Shown here piece by piece: positions 29,692 to 33,112 of a stretch of 33,112 bases of DNA; the first letter of the stretch is position 1; every line of letters begins with the position of its first letter. The notes under the pieces were generated by a model. It was not told the DNA's origin and ran no database searches. It was given only the letters and a program-made list of their open reading frames with translations. Source of the stretch: Pseudolysinimonas_A sp041984585 (GTDB taxonomy: Bacteria > Actinomycetota > Actinomycetes > Actinomycetales > Microbacteriaceae); NCBI GenBank assembly GCA_041984585.1, contig JBHIXX010000027.1:1-33112 (forward strand), given 5' to 3'. The translations under genes were made by a program, and so were the position numbers.

Positions 29692-30041
29692 CGTCCGGCC
29701 TCCCGGATCATCGTGGCGAGCTGGTCGGGCGAGATGCCCAGCTTCCCCGCCTCGTCGAGCAGGGGAGCGACGTACTGCTCCCGGAAGTTCTCGCGCCGCT
29801 CCGCCACGAGGCGGGCGCGCGCGCCGTCGGCGACGAACATGCCGATCCCTCTCTTCTTGTACAGGACCCCGGCGTCGACGAGCAGGTTCACGCCCTTGCC
29901 GGCCGTGGCCGGGTTGATGCGGTGGAACGCGGCGAACTCGTTGGTCGACGGCACCTGGGTCTCTTCCGGGAGGGCGCCGGAGATGATGTCGTTCTCGATC
30001 TGCTCGGCGATCTGCTGGAAGATCGGTCGGGTCTCGTCCAC
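29688..30041 (-). CDS. GntR-family regulator, YtrA subfamily
   Basis: 117 aa, the short length of the YtrA subfamily: a winged helix-turn-helix (about 5-75: PIFQQIAEQIENDIISGALPEETQVPSTNEFAAFHRINPATAGKGVNLLVDAGVLYKKRGIGMFV, given here in outline only by its ends PIFQQIAEQ and RGIGMFV) and a C-terminal tail of about 45 residues used for dimerisation. First gene of an operon with an ABC ATPase and permease, the classic YtrA arrangement, in which the regulator represses its own operon until an envelope or antibiotic signal is sensed. The GTG at 30041 has AAGGAGGAG 4 nt upstream. A palindromic operator lies about 50 bp upstream. Confidence 0.92.
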   Translation of the reverse strand: MDETRPIFQQIAEQIENDIISGALPEETQVPSTNEFAAFHRINPATAGKGVNLLVDAGVLYKKRGIGMFVADGARARLVAERRENFREQYVAPLLDEAGKLGISPDQLATMIREAGR

Positions 30042-30090
30042 GGTGCTCCTCCTTCCTGGTCGGTGTCCCGCGAACCGGATGAGGTTCGTA

Positions 30091-30114
30091 GGTTAGTTAG
30101 TGATGTAACGAACC
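30091..30114. promoter_or_regulatory. Imperfect palindrome, probable operator of the GntR-ABC operon
   Basis: Arms GGTT (30091-30094) and GTTA (30096-30099) mirror TAAC (30106-30109) and AACC (30111-30114) about a centre at 30102.5. It stands out as an A/T-richer island. A TTGACA hexamer on the minus strand (complement of 30134-30139) lies 19 bp upstream, so the operator would cover the -10 region of the gntR promoter. A second pair, GGTTCGT (30083-30089) and ACGAACC (30108-30114), overlaps it. Confidence 0.65.
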
Positions 30115-30133
30115 AACCAGGTGCGCCCGATCC

Positions 30134-30139
30134 TGTCAA
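30134..30139 (-). promoter_or_regulatory. -35 hexamer of the GntR-ABC operon
   Basis: The minus strand reads TTGACA, a perfect consensus. The hexamer 17 bp downstream (TTGGTT) is a poor -10, so the exact start is unclear; the operator palindrome lies over that region. Confidence 0.5.
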
Positions 30140-30152
30140 GTCGCGGCCCGCG

Positions 30153-30158
30153 TAGGCT
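30153..30158 (+). promoter_or_regulatory. -10 box of the amidase gene (leaderless)
   Basis: TAGGCT, 6 nt, then the GTG at 30165; no Shine-Dalgarno. This fixes the GTG as the probable start. Confidence 0.65.
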
Positions 30159-30164
30159 CGCCGG

Positions 30165-31580
30165 GTGTTCGAGCTGCACCACCTGACCGCCACGGAACAG
30201 CTCGACGGCCTGCGCCGCGGCGACTGGACCCCGCGCGAACTGGTCGAGCACCACCTGGCCCGCATCGCGCGGCTCGACGCGGGACTCGGCGCCTTCGCGA
30301 CGGTGACCCCGGATGCCGCCCTCGCCCGCGCCGACGCCCTCGCGGCCGATCCCGCCCGGTCGGCGGCCCTCTGGGGGCTCCCGACCGCCGACAAGGACCT
30401 CGTGCAGCGCGCCGGCGTCCCCACCGGCTACGGCTCGCGGGCCGTCCCCCGCGTTCCGGCCGCGGAGTCGGACCCGCTCGCGCTCGCGCTCGACGAGGCG
30501 GGCGCGGTGAGCCTCGGCAAGACCGCGGTGCCCGAGTTCGGGCTGCCCGCCTACACCGAGCCCCTCGCGGGCCCCGTCGCGCGCACCCCGTACGACCCCG
30601 CGCTCGGCGCCGGCGGATCCTCCGGAGGCGCGGCCGTCGCGGTCGCCGCCGGGATGCTGCCCGTGGCGCCCGGATCCGACGGGGGCGGGTCGGTGCGCAT
30701 CCCCGCCGCGACCACCGGCCTCGTCGGGCTCAAGGCGTCGCGCGGCCGGGTCGCGGCATCCCCCGGCACGGACGCGCTCGCCGGACTGGTCGTGCCCGGT
30801 GTGCTCGCCCGCACCGTCGCCGACGCGGGGCTCGTGCTCGACGCGCTCGCGCCCGAGCGGGCCGCGCGGTGGGCCACCGAGGCGCCACGCTGGGACGGCG
30901 GCCCGTTCCTCGGCGCGGCGGTGCGCGGGGAAGGCCGCTACTCGATCGGCGTCTGGCGCGACTCGCCCTGGGCGGGGGAGTACGACATCCGCATCGCAGC
31001 CGAGCCGGCCGCGGCGCTCGACCTGGCGATCGGCGAGCTGGACGCGCTCGGGCACGGCGTCGAGGAGCTGCCCCCGGTCGACGAGCCCGGGTATCCGGCG
31101 GCGTTCCGCACGATCTGGCAGGCGGGCGCATCGGCGATCCCCCTCGACGGACCCGCGCTCGCCGACGTGGAGCCGCTCACCGCGTGGCTGATCGACCGCG
31201 GACGCGCGCTCGGGGCGCGGGACGTGGTCGAGGCGCTCGCCTGGCTCGCCGGCTACGAGCGGCGCACGGTGGCCCGGTTCGCCGCGGTCGACGCCGTGCT
31301 CAGCCCGCTGCTCACCCGCACCCCGCCGCCGGTCGGCCATTACGACCCTGTCGACGGGGAGCGCAACTTCGCCCAGCAGGTCGAGATCACGCCGTTCACC
31401 AGCCCGATCAACGTCGCGGGTCTGCCCGCCGTCGCCCTCCCGGTGGCGCAGACGGCGGAGGGGATCCCCGTGGCGGTGCAGCTGGTGGGTCGACCGGGAC
31501 GGGAGGACGTGCTGCTCGCGATCGGCGCGCAGCTCGAGCGGCGCCTGCACTGGGAGCGCCGCCATCCGCCCGGGTGGTGA
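30165..31580 (+). CDS. Amidase, amidase-signature family
   Basis: Hydrolyses an amide bond; 471 aa, typical length. The Ser-cisSer-Lys triad is complete: K77 (TADKDLVQ), cis-Ser S152 in GGSSGGAAVAVAAG and nucleophile S176 in GSDGGGSVRIPA. The spacings (75 and 24 residues) equal those of mammalian FAAH (142-217-241). It is too divergent from GatA, and lacks gatB/gatC neighbours, to be the tRNA amidotransferase subunit. Substrate unknown; stand-alone relatives act on aliphatic or aryl amides, or on amino-acid amides. No operon partner: the next gene has its own promoter 30 bp beyond. Confidence 0.92.
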   Translation: MFELHHLTATEQLDGLRRGDWTPRELVEHHLARIARLDAGLGAFATVTPDAALARADALAADPARSAALWGLPTADKDLVQRAGVPTGYGSRAVPRVPAAESDPLALALDEAGAVSLGKTAVPEFGLPAYTEPLAGPVARTPYDPALGAGGSSGGAAVAVAAGMLPVAPGSDGGGSVRIPAATTGLVGLKASRGRVAASPGTDALAGLVVPGVLARTVADAGLVLDALAPERAARWATEAPRWDGGPFLGAAVRGEGRYSIGVWRDSPWAGEYDIRIAAEPAAALDLAIGELDALGHGVEELPPVDEPGYPAAFRTIWQAGASAIPLDGPALADVEPLTAWLIDRGRALGARDVVEALAWLAGYERRTVARFAAVDAVLSPLLTRTPPPVGHYDPVDGERNFAQQVEITPFTSPINVAGLPAVALPVAQTAEGIPVAVQLVGRPGREDVLLAIGAQLERRLHWERRHPPGW

Positions 31581-31611
31581 CCGCGCTCGCTGAGCGGAAC
31601 CCGTGAGCGAG

Positions 31612-31633
31612 TGAGGTTAGGCATGCCTATACT
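31612..31633 (+). promoter_or_regulatory. IdeR/DtxR-like iron box over the -10 box of the SIP gene
   Basis: TGAGGTTAGGCATGCCTAT (31612-31630) matches the 19-bp IdeR/DtxR consensus at 14 positions by my alignment and contains a perfect 12-bp dyad, TAGGCATGCCTA (31618-31629). It overlaps TATACT (31628-31633), the best -10 hexamer of the window, which stands 7 nt before the ATG at 31641. Iron-loaded repressor would block polymerase directly. Confidence 0.8.
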
Positions 31634-31640
31634 GATGCCG

Positions 31641-31997
31641 ATGCACCTCGCCGATCTCCTCCCCGACGCCATCGCCTGGCAGCCCGCCGCGGGCGACCTG
31701 GCACTGCTCGCGGTGCGGTCGGAGGACCTGGCCATCGCCGAGACCGTGCTCGGCACCCTGCCGCCGCGGGCGCGTGGCCAGCTGTTCGTCGAGGCGGAGT
31801 CGGCCGCCGACATCCGCGCCGTGGCCGTGCCCGGACGCATCGGCGTCACCTGGCTGCTGCGCGAGCGCGGGCAGTCGCTCGGCGGCGCCGTCGACGCCTG
31901 GCTGGCCGAGATGCTGCCCGTCGACCTCGACCGCGAGCACCGGGTGCACCTCTGGATGTCGGGCGACGCGGCCGCGCGCACCCTCACCAACGCCTGA
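31641..31997 (+). CDS. Stand-alone SIP (siderophore-interacting protein) C-terminal domain protein
   Basis: 118 aa. The sequence resembles the NAD(P)H-side C-terminal half of siderophore-interacting ferric reductases: alternating strands and helices with GDLALLAVRSEDLAIAETVLGTLPPRARGQLFVEA, then VTWLLRERGQSLG and HLWMSGDAAA near the end (family: W-x-A-G-E-xx). The N-terminal FAD-binding half (about 120-150 aa) is absent, and no fragment of it precedes the gene, so this is a one-domain protein rather than a broken gene. I start at the ATG at 31641, 7 nt after TATACT; earlier in-frame starts fall inside the iron box. It probably works in intracellular iron or siderophore handling, with an FAD partner encoded elsewhere. 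Confidence 0.75.
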   Translation: MHLADLLPDAIAWQPAAGDLALLAVRSEDLAIAETVLGTLPPRARGQLFVEAESAADIRAVAVPGRIGVTWLLRERGQSLGGAVDAWLAEMLPVDLDREHRVHLWMSGDAAARTLTNA

Positions 31998-32019
31998 CGC
32001 GGTCGCAGCCTCCGGGCGC

Positions 32020-32517
32020 TCAGTCGGTGCTCGGTCGACCGGTGCCGGGCCGGCGCGATGCCCGCGGCGGGCGCCGGCGCACGTAGCCGCCCTTCTCGAG
32101 TCCCGCCTCCACCTCGAACCGGTTGGTGAGCGGGGGAGAGCCGGCCGCGATGTAGAGCGGGATGAAGGCCAGCCCGTACCGCCGCCACTGCTGCACGTGC
32201 ACCGCCTCGTGATCGAGCACGTCGTCGGAGACCGCGTCGCGGGTGAGGAAGACGGCCCCGATCGTCGTGCCGCCGCGGCCGAACGCCCACCTCGGCAGCC
32301 GGTGCACGTAGAGCACCCCGCGACGTCGGGCGAACCGGCCGAGCAGCACCGCGCCCCACACCGCGGCCACCGCCGTGGCGAACCAGTGGCCCGGTCGGGC
32401 GACGACCGGATGCAGCAGGACCCGGCGCAGTCCGGGCACCCGACGGGCGCCGCGGACGAGTCGCCCGACGGCGCGCTCGGCGGCCGTGAGCGTCGCCGGA
32501 TCCGGTTCGATGTGCAC
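32020..32517 (-). CDS. HExxH-motif protein of unknown function
   Basis: 165 aa. A basic N-terminal part with a hydrophobic segment (WFATAVAAVWGAVLLG, about 45-65) is followed by H103-E-A-V-H107 in LDHEAVHVQQWRRYG and, about 23 residues on, NRFEVEAGLEKGGY, where a glutamate could be the third zinc ligand. This fits a small gluzincin-like metallopeptidase fold. Similar actinobacterial proteins are sometimes labelled Fe-S oxidoreductase, but no cysteine cluster is present here. The C-terminal tail is Arg/Pro-rich. I start at the GTG at 32517, 7 nt after a TAGGTT box, instead of the ATG at 32613. Confidence 0.7.
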   Translation of the reverse strand: MHIEPDPATLTAAERAVGRLVRGARRVPGLRRVLLHPVVARPGHWFATAVAAVWGAVLLGRFARRRGVLYVHRLPRWAFGRGGTTIGAVFLTRDAVSDDVLDHEAVHVQQWRRYGLAFIPLYIAAGSPPLTNRFEVEAGLEKGGYVRRRPPRASRRPGTGRPSTD

Positions 32518-32524
32518 GGCTCCG

Positions 32525-32530
32525 AACCTA
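32525..32530 (-). promoter_or_regulatory. -10 box of the HExxH gene (leaderless)
   Basis: The minus strand reads TAGGTT, then 7 nt, then the GTG at 32517; no Shine-Dalgarno. Confidence 0.55.
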
Positions 32531-32588
32531 GCGCCGCGACCCGCCGCGCGACGCTCGTCGCGGGGCGTCGGAGGGGGTGCCGATCCGC

Positions 32589-32594
32589 TAGGTT
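32589..32594 (+). promoter_or_regulatory. -10 box of the DUF4333 lipoprotein gene
   Basis: TAGGTT with an expected start near 32601, giving a leader of about 28 nt that carries CGAGGAG (32617-32623) 5 nt before the GTG at 32629. Confidence 0.5.
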
Positions 32595-32628
32595 CTGAGC
32601 AGGTTCCGAGCACATCCGAGGAGTCGTC

Positions 32629-33112
32629 GTGACCGCACGTCCCGCATCCGTCCGGTTCGCGTTCGCGTCGGCCGCGGCCGCGCTGCTGCTCACCGGGTGC
32701 ACGTTCAGCCCCGGCCAGTCCGCCGGTCCGAGGATCGACGCCGACGAGGTCGCGGCGACCGCGGCCGCCGCCTACGAGGAGCAGTACGGCGTCTCGCCGC
32801 AGCTCGACTGCGGCGACGAGCCGGTGCCGCTGCAGGTCGGGGCCCGCGTCGTCTGCGTGCTCACCGCGGGCGGGCTCGAGTACGACGCCGTCATCACCAT
32901 GGTCGAGGTCACCGGGTCGACCTACTCGATCGACATGACGGTGGCCGACGTGCCCACCAACGCCGCGCCGCCCACCGTGGCGCCGAGCGATCCGGGCAGT
33001 GCGCCGGTGATCGCCGGCGCCGACCTGGCCGGATACGTGACGCAGGCGCTCGCCCCGCAGCTCGGCTTCGTTCCGCAGGATCTCGCCTGCGCCGACATCG
33101 AGGTCAGCGTCG
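32629..33112 (+). CDS. DUF4333 lipoprotein, at least two repeats (3' end outside window)
   Basis: The open frame runs to the right edge: 161 codons seen. The signal peptide ends in the lipobox L-T-G-C24. A first DUF4333 unit (about residues 35-110) has the family's paired cysteines in LDCGDEPVPLQVGARVVCVLT and a closing strand YSIDMTVADV. After a Pro/Ala-rich linker a second unit begins (GADLAGYVTQALAPQLGFVPQDLAC) and is cut. DUF4333 proteins are surface lipoproteins of actinobacteria with no known function. The GTG start is supported by GAGGAG upstream. Confidence 0.82.
   Translation, partial: MTARPASVRFAFASAAAALLLTGCTFSPGQSAGPRIDADEVAATAAAAYEEQYGVSPQLDCGDEPVPLQVGARVVCVLTAGGLEYDAVITMVEVTGSTYSIDMTVADVPTNAAPPTVAPSDPGSAPVIAGADLAGYVTQALAPQLGFVPQDLACADIEVSV

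Noticed and set aside
30165..31580. GatA subunit of the tRNA amidotransferase
   Set aside because: No gatB or gatC nearby and the sequence fits stand-alone amidases; only the amidase signature is shared.
1..33112. Mobile element, prophage, CRISPR, tRNA or rRNA
   Set aside because: No transposase or integrase, no regularly spaced repeats, no cloverleaf or rRNA sequence was seen on either strand; base composition is even throughout.

Overview
The window is a stretch of very G+C-rich (by eye above 70%) chromosome. Codon use, the families present, TANNNT-type -10 boxes, frequent GTG starts and many ATGA/GTGA gene overlaps point to an actinobacterium, most likely of the family Microbacteriaceae; the genus cannot be fixed from this sequence. 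I see 36 protein genes (two cut by the window edges). There are no tRNA or rRNA genes, no insertion sequence, no CRISPR array, no prophage and no broken gene. No gene-free stretch exceeds about 160 bp.

Layout. 1-5.3 kb: end of a membrane protein gene, an aldehyde dehydrogenase, a DUF1761 membrane protein, a ChaA-type Ca2+/H+ antiporter, a secreted protein of unknown function, and a membrane-anchored thioredoxin paired with a CcdA thiol-electron transporter. 5.4-13.3 kb: a ribokinase-family kinase, a NERD-domain UvrD-like helicase, a small Rossmann protein, a 2-oxoglutarate/Fe(II) oxygenase, then a packed run of G6PDH-like enzyme, GT87-like membrane glycosyltransferase and MTH1187-type thiamine-binding protein. 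13.4-17.8 kb: a DHA1-type exporter converging, with a 63-bp 3' overlap, on a three-gene signalling operon (histidine kinase, membrane protein of unknown role, LuxR-type response regulator). 17.9-21.4 kb: methionine genes metY and metX (homoserine O-acetylation and direct sulfhydrylation), with a lipoprotein gene coupled behind metX. 21.5-25.0 kb: an SDR, and an MFS transporter followed by L-2-hydroxyglutarate oxidase. 25.0-27.9 kb: phosphoribosyltransferase, uracil-DNA glycosylase, a PAT-like acetyltransferase, a VOC protein and a lipoprotein. 28.0-30.0 kb: a GntR(YtrA type)-ABC ATPase-permease operon behind a palindromic operator. 30.2-33.1 kb: an amidase, a stand-alone SIP-domain protein under an IdeR/DtxR-like iron box, an HExxH protein, and a DUF4333 lipoprotein cut by the right edge.

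Regulation is the most informative part of the sequence. At least seven genes (starts 5299-, 8582+, 10380+, 25014-, 25052+, 30165+, 32517-) have a TANNNT box exactly 6-7 nt before the start codon and no Shine-Dalgarno sequence, the signature of leaderless transcripts. An eighth, the SIP gene at 31641, has TATACT 7 nt upstream with an iron box laid over it. Two of the leaderless genes are divergent across only 37 bp. In two places the TAG stop codon of one gene is also the first half of the next gene's -10 box. No clearly new defence or mobile system is visible. The best candidates for undescribed biology are the kinase/membrane-protein/regulator operon, the iron-controlled one-domain SIP protein, and the metX-linked lipoprotein.
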